A DNA stretch of 64,000 nucleotides, taken from Phoronis australis. Its lineage: Eukaryota > Phoronida > Phoronidae. Below the pieces are notes generated by a model. The model saw nothing but the letters and a program-made list of their open reading frames with translations. It was not told the DNA's origin and searched no databases. Numbering within the stretch: position 1 is the stretch's first letter; every line of letters starts with the position of its first letter. The position numbers were made by a program, and so were the translations under genes. The stretch is taken from positions 599,913 through 663,912 of the forward strand of contig NMRA01000005.1 in assembly GCA_002633005.1 (NCBI GenBank), in the 5' to 3' direction. Shown here piece by piece: positions 45,936 through 57,165 of this stretch.

Positions 45936-46079
45936 CAGGGGCGGATCCAGGATTTTTATTTAGGGTGGCCAGGGCAGAGAATTAGCCAGGATTTTGCCCG
46001 TCAGACGGCGCACCCCCGAACTACCAAAGGGGAATCTGAGAGAGTTTTAGGGAGGGGGCATGGCCCCCTGGCCCCCTGA
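45936..46079. mobile_element. Truncated MITE of the same family
   Basis: Starts CAGGGGCGGATCCAGGATTT and runs parallel to the complete copy at 56315-56469 (attagccaggatttt, cgtcagac, tctgagagagttttag, tggccccctggccccct). The last 14 or so bases with the CCGCCACTG end are missing. Confidence 0.75.
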
Positions 46080-46097
46080 CTGATCACGGCGTCCTCC

Positions 46098-46650
46098 CGT
46101 TCAGTGGTGTTACCAGACATAGAGTGTTGTGAGCGTGTGATAACATCTAGATCCTTTGTTTAACTGCCAAGCACAGTCTTATGTCAGGTATGACAACAGG
46201 CACGCCACGTATCTACCAGGCTTATTACAGACCTCGTGTGAACAAAATCAAACCCAGAGCGAATTGGTACGTTGGGAAAGAATAGATAGTCATAACTTCG
46301 GTTGTAGTTGGACGATTTTAGCGATTCAAAAACTAAACATGGTCAGCATTTGACGAGAAATTCAGAAATGTTATTGGTTTATGTTCAAATATGTTACAAC
46401 TTAGGCGAGACTAGCCTTCGATCTTATCGCAGATTAGAGCAATTATCGAACACTGAGGGAGCTGCATAAGCGCCCCCCCCCCCCCACTTTTTTTCAGTGC
46501 TGCGCCGCTGGCCCTCCAATGCCAGAATGGACTTAAACAGTCGTGTAAGGTATTGGCTACAGAGGTCATCTTCGCAACCTGTTGGGCTGTGGAATCGAAC
46601 AAGTTGGGATCAACGGGAAAACGCCGTAATGGAGTAAAGATCCATACGTT
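46098..46650 (+). repeat. Dispersed repeat pair, copy B (partner 40830-41375)
   Basis: Same ordered blocks as copy A, with about one difference every four to six bases and an inserted C-run near 46480. It directly follows the truncated MITE. Confidence 0.65.
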
Positions 46651-46869
46651 GTTCGCCTGAGCTGCTGATGTAGATAGAGAGACCATCATAAAAACGTTGG
46701 GGGCCACAATAGTATTTTTAAATTTTCGTTTTGAAAGTTTGTAAATAGCACGTCTGAATAGTTCCTGAAAGGCACACGTTTTGAATTTTGAAAAGTTGGA
46801 CAAATGAGAAATATGTGACATGAAGACCTAAAACGTTCGATTTATTTGTTGCAATAATCATTTTTTTTT

Positions 46870-48480
46870 GTTTTTTTTAACATTTGTTTCAATAATAATA
46901 ATAATAACACAGTACAAAGACAGAAAACTCCAATGACACACCATACCCACACGCACGCACACACATATTTCACAGAGAACTCGATTTCACAAACCAAAAA
47001 CACCAAATGTACTTTTCTCATCTGTAGTTTCTTTCTAAAGAGGAAAAAACATCTTTGGAGAAATATGTCTCCAAATCCATTTTTACAATAATTATATTTT
47101 TCGAACGTGAAATAAATTCTTCAGTTTTTGAAAAGTGTTATAGATGGAAGCTCTACGTTCAGCTTTGTAAAGTATATTATGTGCTTTTTGGCCAAAAGAA
47201 TGACAAGATTCAACAATTCATTCGCTTTTCCAATTTTACCAAATATAACAATCTGAAAATCTATAGATATATCGACATTTTTGCGTGAATATAATATTCA
47301 GCTATTCTTTTCCAAAAAGGCTTAACAAAAGTGCAACCCCAATATAAATGTTCTAAACTTTCAGGTTCATTCCTACAAAAGGTACATCGGCCAGTTGGAG
47401 AAATGCCAATTCGCATCAAAAAGTTGTTTGTTGCTAAACTCTATGAACAATTCTCATTTAACCATCTGAGTCTAACATTTGTAGTACAAAAACAGAATTT
47501 TTAAAACATAACTTCCATTCGGTCGTTGATCTTGCAAAACCAAAAGTATTTTTCCATTTTTCTAATCGAAACTAAGTTGTCAGAAAAATATTATATATAT
47601 CACGAGTACCTTTCGAATTTTTCGCTAAAATTTGCCAGAGTTGTGCGATAACTGGTTGAGACACTTTTTCACTCTAGTTGAAAACTATATACTTTTGAAA
47701 GTTCATTCAAGCAATTTTTAGTCCGCAATAAGGTGTAAAAAAGGTTTAAAATCAAATTTGTCTGCAAAACTGTTGTATGACAAGAAATTTCCGTTTTTGT
47801 CAAATAAATTACCTGAGAATCTCACACCCTTTTTACTCCAAGTTGGATAAAGTATTTGGTTTTCCTCCAATCTGAACCTTTGTGTTATGCCATAAAGGAA
47901 GGGACAGTATGATATCCGCTTCTTTGACCTCATTTAATATCCGATCAAACTCAAATGTTGAAACAGGCACATCCTTCCAAATAGGATTCGCCGTGGACTG
48001 GGCTACCATTTTAAAAAATAGTTTCCTCCCGGCATTGAACATTTTTTCAACTGATGTCAAATTGACTTGAATTCCGCAAAATATCTATCCAATTATTTTG
48101 TCCATTCAATCTTTTTAACCATGTTACTTTAGAGCGTTGATAAAGGAAACTAAATGAACCGTTGAGACCACAACTTTTATAATTCTGAACCATTGTCTTA
48201 CGAGAAATTTTATCTTTCTTGTTACTCCAAATAAACTGAAAAAACATTTTCTCCAGTCAGTTGTTTGATAACGCCCCTTTGGTTATTTCACCAAACCAAA
48301 TTTTCCCAGAACACCGAGGTATCTTCTGGACCAAGAGAGTAAGATATTCTGAATATCAATAAGTTTTGCATTACATGTAAAGTTCAAACCAATCATGTCG
48401 TCTAGATTTAAACTAAATGTAATCCCCACAGTTGAAAATTCTGACCATTTTAAACTTTTTGCCTAATGACGTAACTAGGT
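46870..48480 (-). mobile_element. Decayed L1/Tx1-type LINE, C-terminal part of ORF2
   Basis: Minus-strand frames, broken by stops and shifts, show a typical order. Near 48350 is NAKLIDIQNILLSWSRRYLG. At 48247-48047 come FFQFIWSNKKDKISRKTMVQ and KVTWLKRLN. Near 47790 is NGNFLSYNSFADKFDF. At 47380-47290 is CTFCRNEPESLEHLYWGC, the CCHC-like motif that ends ORF2 in L1/Tx1-clade elements. The catalytic reverse transcriptase core is absent. An A/T-rich trinucleotide run near 46890-46910 may be the old 3' tail. It is non-functional. Confidence 0.8.
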
Positions 48481-48920
48481 ATTTTCCCTGGTTACAATCC
48501 ATACACATTCGTTTTTTTTAATTGTTTCTCTGCTGGGTGTGCAACACGATTGGGCCACTTAACAAACCACCAAGCAGCACTTTGATTTTGAGGTAAGCCA
48601 AGTGTCATCGTTCACGACCGTCACGGTTTTGCCGGCACAGGTGGCTCCACACTAGTCACCGAGCCCTCGACCGGGCGTGTGTTCAGTAGACGCTAGGACC
48701 TACGCTAGGACCTACTTAAAACCTAGTCAAAGTCACGTGTTATTTAAAATACACGGCAATTTCTCACGTAATTTCGCGAAGTCTTGCTTTTTAGCGAAGT
48801 CCTAGACGGTTACTGATATGAGGCTCAGGCTGGTATCTAAGTGATCAAGTGCAGCTGGCCTATAGGCGACATCTATTGATCGTCTGCCAAGTCCTTTGAA
48901 CACGTGACCCGAAACTCAAG

Positions 48921-51900
48921 ATGGAGTCGGGTCGCAGTTGTCCGACAGAAATATCTTGTTTATTTCCAGAAATTCTGTCAATGGTGTTCAGTTATCTTAG
49001 TGTTCGAGATAAAGGGGTCGCTGCACAAGTGTGTGTCAAGTGGAGGGATGCATCGTACAACAGGCGAGTATGGAACGGCGTTGAGGCTAAACTACATCTC
49101 CGCCGCTACATTCCCTCTTTGTTCAGAAGTCTTGCCAAGCGAGGAATCCATAAAGTACAAGTTTTAAGCTTGCGGAGAAGCTTGCGAGACGTGGTGCAGG
49201 GTTTACCCAAGTTGAACAGTTTGAATCTCAGTGGTTGTTACAATCTCACTGATAGCGGAATAGGTGATGCCTTGATGCAAGAAATCCCTACAATAACAGT
49301 CCTAAATTTGAGTTTGTGTAAAAAGATCACAGACAACACACTTGGGAGTATAACACAGTATTTGAAAAACCTGCAAGTATTAGAACTAGGTGGATGCAGC
49401 CACATTACAGACAATGGCTTGTTGTTGATATCGTTTGGCTTACACAAGTTGAAGACCCTCAATGTGCGCAGCTGTCGACATATATCTGACCTTGGAATAC
49501 GCCACCTAGCGGGAAATGGACAAGTAACAGGATGTGGGGCTCTGGCAATAGAACACTTAGGTTTGTATTGCTAACTTGGTCTATTTTGGACCAGTGCACT
49601 GACCACCAGAAGTTGGTAGTCTAAGCAGGAACTCATCTAAGATTTGAATTGTGGAGGGTCCAAATTCGCGAGATTGGCACTCGCCACCTACGGGTATTCC
49701 GCATGAGGTATTCCCCCCCAAAAAACATGGCTGCCAGTATTTGTCGATCGTCAGTAAGACATTTATGGAAAAAATGGATTGTAGTAGCCTAGCTGAGATC
49801 TCGATGTCTGAATATTTATCGAACTAAAGAGAACTATAGGTTTTAGTAAAATTTACGAATCGGAAATGTTAAAATTCTTTGTTACGGCCATCGTTTTTTG
49901 CTGAGGTTGTTTTTGAACGAACCGTCTTTTTTTCTCTTGGCCGTGCCATCCAAGTCTTCGTTTTCCAAAACTGGTCTCTAGATGAGTCCCTGACCAGACA
50001 TATGAAGTTTGGTTTAAGTGGTCAGTCTCAGGCTTTCGTATTATTTGGTCTCTGTAGACTAGTTATACAACGGTGACTCAACAGGGCCACATAGCATGTT
50101 CTTCCAGAACTATTCTTATCAGGGGAATCTTTCAGACACTTAAGCAGTGGCTTTCATACTATTATCTTAGCTGTAAACACATGTGGCCAGAACAACAACA
50201 AACATCTACTTCAAGATTTTACAAATTCCCCTGCCAACATTGCCAACATTCGGTGTCTGTGCTACTAAGTGTGCGTCAACCTGTGCTCATGTTGATGCTT
50301 GCATCAATTAAAACATTCAAACAGTTGGGCAGGCTCTGAGTTTCTATTGATTTATTGGTGTTGTTAACACATGTACTTGGTAAACATGTCAAAGCCATTT
50401 GGTGAAGTGTCTGATGTAAGTTGACCTAGTTTGACTTGATGTGGGGGCAGTTTTAGATATTTTGCAGTGCCTAATAGGTCCCACTTAAGTTTTTTAAACG
50501 TATCAGAAAAGTAGGAGGTAATTGCCAACTTGTTGCATAGCCCTGCATGTGAAATACCAGCAAAAGTAAACTCCCACTGTTCAGTACCAGCTTAAAGCAC
50601 CATGACGACAAAGAAAGTGCGACAAATATTCACCTTGCTTCTTATCTCATAAAACAGAAATATAAAATTGAATGTTGTTTTTGGTTTCATGGATTACTTA
50701 ATTTTGAAAAGAGATGATTTTGCATTGTTATGTAGTATTTTTACAAAATCATGTTTCTCTACAGTTCATACTAAGACTGAATTTTGAAACTAGGTTGACG
50801 ATCCTCTCGGCTTTCCGGCCATCGCTAAAATAGATCTACCATCAACAAGAAATTTACTGTGCAAAAAGTGCATTGTTAGTGTATTTGTAAATATTCCATG
50901 TGCACCTCAACATTGGTCGGACGTGCCGCCAGCAGTTTATAAATGTCAACAAACCTTTGAATGGAAATACTTTTGACGAATCTTATTGGCTGTTGCTTGT
51001 GCATTTCTCACGTTTTAACGAATACTCATGACAAGTTGTATGTACTGTTTTTTTATGTTTACATATAGGTCTGCAAGACTGACTCAACACACCATTGGTG
51101 GTATATGTACTGTATGGCTAAGTTTACACAGGTTTACAAGACTGTCAGAAGCTGACAGACCTGGAATTCAGACACATCATTAGTGGTACCAGACAGTACA
51201 TATACGGTATATGTACTGTCTGGTTATGTTTACACAGGTTTACAAGGCTGTGCACAGCTGACAGATCTGGCCTTCAGACACAGTATTGATGGTACATGTG
51301 CTGTCTGGTTATGTTTACACAGGTTTACAAGACTTGGACGCTGACAGACCTGGCCCTCAATCGCACCACTATATATACTGTCTGGTTATGTTTACACAGG
51401 TTTACAAGACTCAGACGCTGACAGACCTGGCCCTCAGTCGCACCACTATATATACTGTCTGGTTATGTTTACACAGGTTTACAAGACTGTCAGAAGCTGA
51501 CAGACCTGGCCCTTCGACACATCAGTGAAGGCATGCAACATGTGAAGAGTATTAATCTGAGTTTCTGCGCCAGTATCTCCGACACCGGCCTCAAATACCT
51601 GTCCAAGGTACCCTACCTCAGTCAACTTAACCTACGCAGCTGTGTGAATATCTCAGACGTGGCACTGAGCTACCTCTCAAACAGCGGTTCTCGCATTACA
51701 AGTCTGGACATAAGTTTCTGTGAAAAGATCAGCGACCAGGGACTGACGTACATATCACAAGGCATGTACAACCTTCATAGTCTCAGTATGTCATCATGCA
51801 ATGTGTCCGATGAAGGTGTTGGTAAACTGATACCAGCTGTGCATGACTTGAGGACGTTAAATGTGGGTCAGTGTGCCAGGATAACTGATAACAGTCTCAG

Positions 51901-52042
51901 TCTCATTGCTGACCACTGTCTGAATCTGCACACTGTTGACCTGTATGGCTGTAGTAAGGTGACCAAGGCAGGTATAAGCAAGCTGCGACAACTGAAGTCA
52001 TTGGTGAATATCAACCTGGACCTGTGGAATGTTGCTGTTTAA
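48921..52042 (+). CDS. FBXL14: FBXL14, F-box and leucine-rich-repeat protein
   Basis: Two exons, 48921-49560 and 51477-52042, join in phase 1 to give 401 residues (human 418). The F-box is at about residues 13-45 (CLFPEILSMVFSYLSVRDKG). A ladder of cysteine-containing LRRs follows, such as LNLSGCYNLTDSGIG, LELGGCSHITDNGL, LNVRSCRHISDLGI, LNLSFCASISDTGL and VDLYGCSKVTKAGI. The match with vertebrate FBXL14 extends over the whole length. Known role: the F-box binds SKP1 in a CUL1 ubiquitin ligase that targets SNAIL-type transcription factors and others. The exon 2 acceptor is the sequence acacag at 51471-51476, which is also present in several upstream copies. Confidence 0.96.
49632..49775 (+). 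repeat. Left arm of an inverted repeat pair in the FBXL14 intron
   Basis: Blocks actcatcta, ggtccaaattcgcgagat, gtattccgcat, aaaacatgg, agtatttgtcgatcg and tttatggaaaaaa occur in this order. The reverse complement of 52405-52572 carries the same order. See the right arm. Confidence 0.7.
51090..51476 (+). repeat. Tandem copies of the exon 2 acceptor and exon start
   Basis: Four upstream copies of a unit that contains ctggttatgtttacacag followed by gtttacaag and ctgacagacctggcc. Their AG/exon-like borders fall at about 51130, 51236, 51321 and 51399, and the real one is at 51476. The last two units are about 78 bp each, the earlier ones longer. Each copy thus carries a potential 3' splice site plus about 40-60 bp of exon-like sequence. 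Confidence 0.85.
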
Positions 52043-52400
52043 CTCACCTCTTCATCACCCATATTTTGACATTTGAAATTTTTTTTTATGCGTCCACATA
52101 TACATATGTGGTCACATATTGTCATTATCTCTGTCTAGGGTTTTGCGTCCCCTACTGTATCTCTTAAACACCTGGCAGGATCTAGCATGATGTATTTTAT
52201 GCCACCTGATAGCCATTTTTTCTGTTTTATGGGTTGTTTTTTGCATCCACTTCTTTGTCAGCCTGTTGCATAACAACCTGGTTGAAAACCACGACCAAAT
52301 GAAGAACTTTAAAATTTTTATGTATAAATTTTATTGAATACTGCAATTCGTTGTCTTAATTTAATAAATTATTCAAACATAAATCGAGGTCACAGGCTGT
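52043..52400 (+). other. 3' UTR of FBXL14 with poly(A) signal
   Basis: Follows the TAA stop. An AATAAA lies at 52363-52368, about 320 bp downstream. The UTR includes part of a gccacctgat-type dispersed repeat and ends where the right arm of the inverted repeat begins. Confidence 0.5.
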
Positions 52401-52404
52401 TTAC

Positions 52405-52572
52405 TGTTTTTTTACCATGGATGTCACACTGGTGATCGGCAAATACCGACAGTCATGTTTTTCGGGATAATACCTTTCTGTCATGTGATGCCAGGGTATT
52501 CTCTAATACGGAATCCACGAACCCAGTGTCGATCTCACGAATTTGGACCCCCATTTTTTAATCCTAGATGAG
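52405..52572 (-). repeat. Right arm of the inverted repeat pair
   Basis: Read in reverse, it contains ctcatctagga, ggtccaaattcgtgagat, gattccgtat, aaaaacatga, ggtatttgccgatc and tccatggtaaaaa, in the same order as 49632-49775. The arms enclose exon 2 of FBXL14. Confidence 0.7.
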
Positions 52573-53140
52573 ACCGTGGACGCCACTTTCCATTTTTGAA
52601 TGTAATCCATGTTTTTGCACCACTGTAGCGCTGTTTTTCAGTCCGTTTTTTTTGCACGGGCCTCTTTGTCGGCCAAAACACCCTAACGATGATTATAGGA
52701 AGAAGACGAATGATGATTTTTGGATAGCTGTGACTACTGTGGTGCCTCCCAGTGGCAGATTCTATTAAAGAGACGATAACACCTCAACTCATTGTACGTT
52801 ACCTAGTGGCCAATTTAATTACTTTTTCTCCGCCTCTCTATTGGCCAAACCTCTCAAAGTACCATTATGAAAACTGGAATGTGTTTTTTTTCAGAGGAAG
52901 TTTATGTCCGACATTTTATGACAGGTCCAACTGCTGTGGTACCTTTACCGTAATTACGGTAACTTAGTTTTTCTTTAAGTTACTGTCACATTGACGACAG
53001 CACAAGCCCTGCTTGTGATGGATTTGACCTATGCTGCCTCCTAGTGGTTTTTGTATATGTTTTTGTTAAGTTCCTTGTTGTCTGTTTCCCTATCCTCCAA
53101 ACTGCGTAAGGAACCCTGGTGAAGAGTGGCAGTTGTGTGT

Positions 53141-53192
53141 ATTGAGGGGTGCATTGAGGGGTGCATTGAGGGGTGCATTGAGGGGTGCATTG
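53141..53192 (+). repeat. 12-bp tandem repeat, four copies
   Basis: The unit attgaggggtgc is repeated four times without change, then attgctgac. On the minus strand it would read as repeated QCTP, which is not evidence of a gene. Confidence 0.9.
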
Positions 53193-53723
53193 CTGACGTG
53201 CTTTGCACACCCTAGATTCTATTTTAAGTTCACTAGTATTTCTCCCTCTAGTGGAAATGTTTAAAATAATGGTCATCCTTGTAGTTGTGCCAAATGCGAT
53301 GCACATAGTCAGGTTTCTGTAAGGAAAGGACGAGTGCTCAGGTTCGAAATGTTCTGCGCCACCTAGTGACCATATTTATGATTTGTGGTGCAATCCTGGT
53401 CGCATTTCAACACATTACTCATGTTTGATAATTCTGCGTTTCACTTGTATGAATATTGAATTGACTTTTCTCGACACATAGGTTAGTACACAGATTTTCA
53501 TAATTGCCTGTTTATATTTGTTGAAATTGCATATAATTATAATATCAATTTGCGTGAATATGGTCTTGTCGACGAAGATATTCATCATTTGTTTGGCCAA
53601 AAAAGCGTATTTGGTTCTGGTTTGTTTTTTGAAAATAACGATTTTGGTGTAGTATTTTTAGTTGGTCGTTTTTCAAAAAAGAAAATCCACCTGAGATGAG
53701 TAAAAATGATGCCGTATTTGTAT

Positions 53724-53968
53724 TTTGCTCATCACTTGACATCATGCTATTTCACTACTTTGCTCATCTCTTGACATCATGCTATTTCACTACTTTGCTC
53801 ATCACTTGACATCATGCTATTTCACTACTTTGCTCATCTCTTGACATCATGCTATTTCACTACTTTGCTCATCTCTTGACATCATGCTATTTCACTACTT
53901 TGCTCATCTCTTGACATCATGCTATTTCACTACTTTGCTCATCACTTGACATCATGCTATTTCACTGT
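53724..53968 (+). repeat. 35-bp tandem repeat, seven copies
   Basis: The unit starts tttgctcatcacttgacatc. Copies begin at 53724, 53759, 53794, 53829, 53864, 53899 and 53934. They are almost identical and differ mainly at catcac versus catctc, so the array is young. No spacers, hence not a CRISPR array. Confidence 0.93.
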
Positions 53969-53987
53969 CTTGCTTACTGTTGTTCAT

Positions 53988-54227
53988 TTGCGTTTGTGCA
54001 GCTTTTCAAAAAAAAGAAAAGTTGGCTGAAATTGATATGGGCAGACGTCTTTTAGTCCCTGACTGCAGGTCTCAAAATGAATGGGGTGAAAACCAGAACC
54101 AGCTTTGCTTTGTTTGGCCTAGTATGACGAGTATGGATGTTGTGAGAGAAATGATGGCTGGACTTCAAATGGGGGTCTGGCATAAGGAGAAAACAAAGAC
54201 ATGCATGAAGTCAAAATATGATTTATA
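53988..54227 (+). CDS. Possible orphan terminal exon, unrecognised
   Basis: A polypyrimidine-like stretch with gtttgtgcag (54001) is followed by an open frame of about 75 codons to a TAA at 54226-54228, with segments such as LVPDCRSQNEWGENQNQ and SMTSMDVVREMMAGLQMG. An AATAAA follows at 54256-54261. This layout looks like a last exon, but I recognise no family, and no partner exon was found upstream. It could be an alternative 3' exon of FBXL14, part of an unknown gene, or chance. Confidence 0.25.
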
Positions 54228-56314
54228 ATAAGGAATACTTAAAATTGTGTGTCACAATAAAAAAAAATATGTTATTGTCACAAAATTGTACTCAACTTGG
54301 AACACTGCATGTTGAAAGAACGTTATTTAGAAACATGTTTGGGGTAATTATGCTTCAGTTTATTACTTTTCAATGAGAATGAAGCTAGAGTACTTGTATG
54401 GTCTGTGCACTTACGATCATGTTTTTGTCGCTGGTTTGACGACATTGAAAAATAAAAAAAGTTAAATATTATGTATTTTCTTGTTTTAGATACATAGGTC
54501 AAATCACTTGTGCTTTGTAATGCGTTTTGTGCTCAAAAACAAGGTGCCTGATCACTTGTGTTTTGTAAACTAGGTGGCGCTGCCGTCCATCGCTTGCTTA
54601 TTTTCCTTGGATAACAAGAAACAGTTTACCAAAGCATTTCCCTTGTGGTTTGTTCCTCAATTTCTTTCCTCAAATATATTGTGACTTCTGAGTTTCTTTG
54701 CGCCGGTAACGTTCTTCACTGACAAACAGTCTGCAGCGTCCCCTGGGAGTAGCTACACAGATAAGTAACTGTTGTGGAAAGTGAGCATCTGTGTACCATT
54801 TTGACCACTCTCCCATGACTCTCACAATCTTTGAAAGCTAATAATGTGCCAGTATTAATGGTGCATATTTTTGTGTTACAGCTATAGGGTCGCTTTAGTA
54901 AAAGGGGGGTCACCAAGGAAACCATGGCAGTGGACCCATTCATCAATCATTGGGGTTCAGTGAAATTTTAACTGAATGGCCTGGAAATTCGTATATTTAG
55001 TGTTTAATTTTGTTTCTTAAATCGCAATAAAATAATTTATGAAATCTACTCACTGAAATTTACATCAAAAATTTGAATTCTTGCATCGAGTTGAAGTTAC
55101 ATTTATTGACAATTCTCGTTTGAACTCTTACGATTTTGAAAATTTTCTTAGCTTGGTACAAATTTGAAGAAGTTTTGCAATTCAGTTCCTCAAAATCAAG
55201 ACGAACAGTGTTGTTCGAAGTGACGAAATTTCGTTTCTCGGACTAACGAACGGAATATGCATTCTCACCATTTGGTTGGCCCAGTGCGTTTTTGTCACAA
55301 CATGCACGCTTGCCCTTGTTCTGCTGCATATGAAAATGCCCGGAAATGATGTTACTGCGTGACAAACAAAAGCGAATTCAGAGGGGTCTATGAAGCCCAA
55401 GCATCCGTCCCCTTTGTATCCGAAGCGGTAAATAAAGCCACGGGCAGCGTTCGAAATACACCGGGTGTCCCGGAGCCAGTGGATTTGAGACCGAGCCAGT
55501 AAACTTTTACAAATAGGCCTGATGTGGATGTGGTCTCGTGTTTAGTAACTGGCCCAGAGGGCCAGCACATTTATTTGCTGAACCTCGAACACTGGCCACG
55601 GGAAAACGTTTTTTTTTTTAACTTCGATAGGCAGTCGGGAGTGGTGAACGCGACACCAAATAATTTCATCATTTCCAAAACCTATCTGTCTATTAGCACC
55701 AACCTATAGCCTATTTACACTGGCTTGTTCTTGATGTTGCAAGGGCACATCGAATCAAGATCACCGGAATAAGAAATATACTTTCAAAAATCCAGATTGA
55801 AGTGATCGCAGCATGTTCTAAGCGTTCCTTCTTTTTGGCTTGTTCCTATTTTTAACCCAAAATTGCGTACTGTTTAGTCCCATTTCTCTGGACGTTCATG
55901 TAATGTTGTCTTTCTCGAATGACGAGTAGTCATTGTAGATCACTATAGACCAGAAAGCTATTTTCACCACCTTAGGCAACGTTTGACCATCAGTCCTAGT
56001 AAAGAGTTATTAACGGCATTACTAAAATGCCTGAACTTTTTCCTAGGGTGGCTCTCCAAATGGTTGGGATGTTTTTGCCAACTGGGATGGGTAATTTGCC
56101 TTGCCAGGTATTGTCATAGTTGGTACCAGTGGTATGCTCTTGGGTTGGTAACGAATCCTCTCATTTTTTGCAAGACGCCCGAAAAAATACTGTAGCGTGG
56201 TATTGGTAAACTGCAAGTTAAGTCATGGTGCAGACGACATTTTGGTTGATTTCTTAAAGTCAGCGTAAAACTGTTTAATGACTTACGAACATGTTAAATA
56301 CATGTATCATTGAT

Positions 56315-56469
56315 CAGGAGCGAATCCAGGATTTTGAGTTAGGGAGGGCCATGACAGCGAATTAGCCAGGATTTTGGCCGTCAGACATTCGCACCCTCGA
56401 ACCGCCAAATGTAATCTGAGAGAATTTTAGGGGGGTATGACCCCCTGGCCCCCTCTAAATCCGCCACTG
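56315..56469. mobile_element. 155-bp MITE of the 5-bp-duplication family, complete
   Basis: Starts CAGGAGCGAATCCAGGATTT and ends CTAAATCCGCCACTG. TTGAT is directly repeated on both sides (56310-56314 and 56470-56474). Its interior matches the truncated copy at 45936. Confidence 0.85.
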
Positions 56470-57165
56470 TTGATCAACACAAACGTATCATCCCTTCGTT
56501 AACTCCTGAAATTAACCAACTACGCTAATTACTATCGTGCTATCCAGGCATAATTGAAGTAAAATTTTGTCTTTTAAGCATAACTACAATTCCTCAAGTT
56601 TTCAGGATTGAGTTGTATTGAATGAATGTATTTACAGTACAAATTTGTAACAGTCTTTAAAGTTTGGGACCCAAAAATTGAATTCCCTTTATTCTGAAGA
56701 TTGGGACATGGACGATGTTGGTGTTTATCAAGTTTGTGCAATTTCTGTTCCCGCGAGATTTATGTTCAGACGAGGATAAACGTTATTTCCAAAAACTTGA
56801 ACATTTTAAGAAAAGATGGGCTTTGGCTGTTGAAAATTAAATTTTGTTTGCATAAAACTAGGTAGCAAATTTGGGCTAAAAATTTAATGTATTGTTTTAT
56901 GATTGTATTGATATTCCCTTATATTCGGACACTGCTGCTGGTTGTTAGAATGAAATGTGGTGGCCTTCAGTACTGCCAGTAAAGTTATTATATTGAATGT
57001 TTTACATGTTTAGAATTGTATTTTGTTGCACCACGTCAGATATAGGGTTCCATGCTTAAGGAATTTCACAGTCTAAAATACTTCCCAATAACTAAGGATA
57101 ACGCCCTTATAAAACCTGGATGCTGATGGTCAGTGAAGTATTTACCAATAAATACGCATGGCTCA

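Larger units (their letters stand above)
39697..48920. other. Transposon-rich intergenic stretch between CRBN and FBXL14
   Basis: The CRBN 3' UTR should occupy the start. Candidate AATAAA signals lie at about 40727 and at 41564-41569, and neither is decisive. The rest holds a diverged repeat pair, members of the 5-bp-duplication DNA transposon family, a tRNA-like SINE head, and LINE remains. No conserved host exon was found. Local base composition at 41900-43100 is more GC-rich than around it. Confidence 0.5.
52573..57165. other. Intergenic stretch between FBXL14 and the ASB17-like gene
   Basis: Contains more gccacctag-type repeat pieces (about 52795 and 53355), two tandem repeats, a possible orphan exon (53988-54227) and a MITE at 56315-56469. 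The two genes converge here, so both 3' UTRs lie at its edges. TTTATT at 56688-56693 is a possible poly(A) signal for the minus-strand gene. No other supported gene. Confidence 0.45.

Noticed and set aside
48904-49167. Second frame overlapping the start of FBXL14
   Set aside because: It is an out-of-frame shadow. The frame starting at 48921 carries the F-box and LRRs.
52986-53306. 106-codon minus-strand frame with repeated QCTP
   Set aside because: It is produced by the 12-bp tandem repeat, with no start context and no family.
53724-53968. Seven regular 35-bp repeats as a possible CRISPR array
   Set aside because: The repeats are head to tail without spacers, and the genome is animal.
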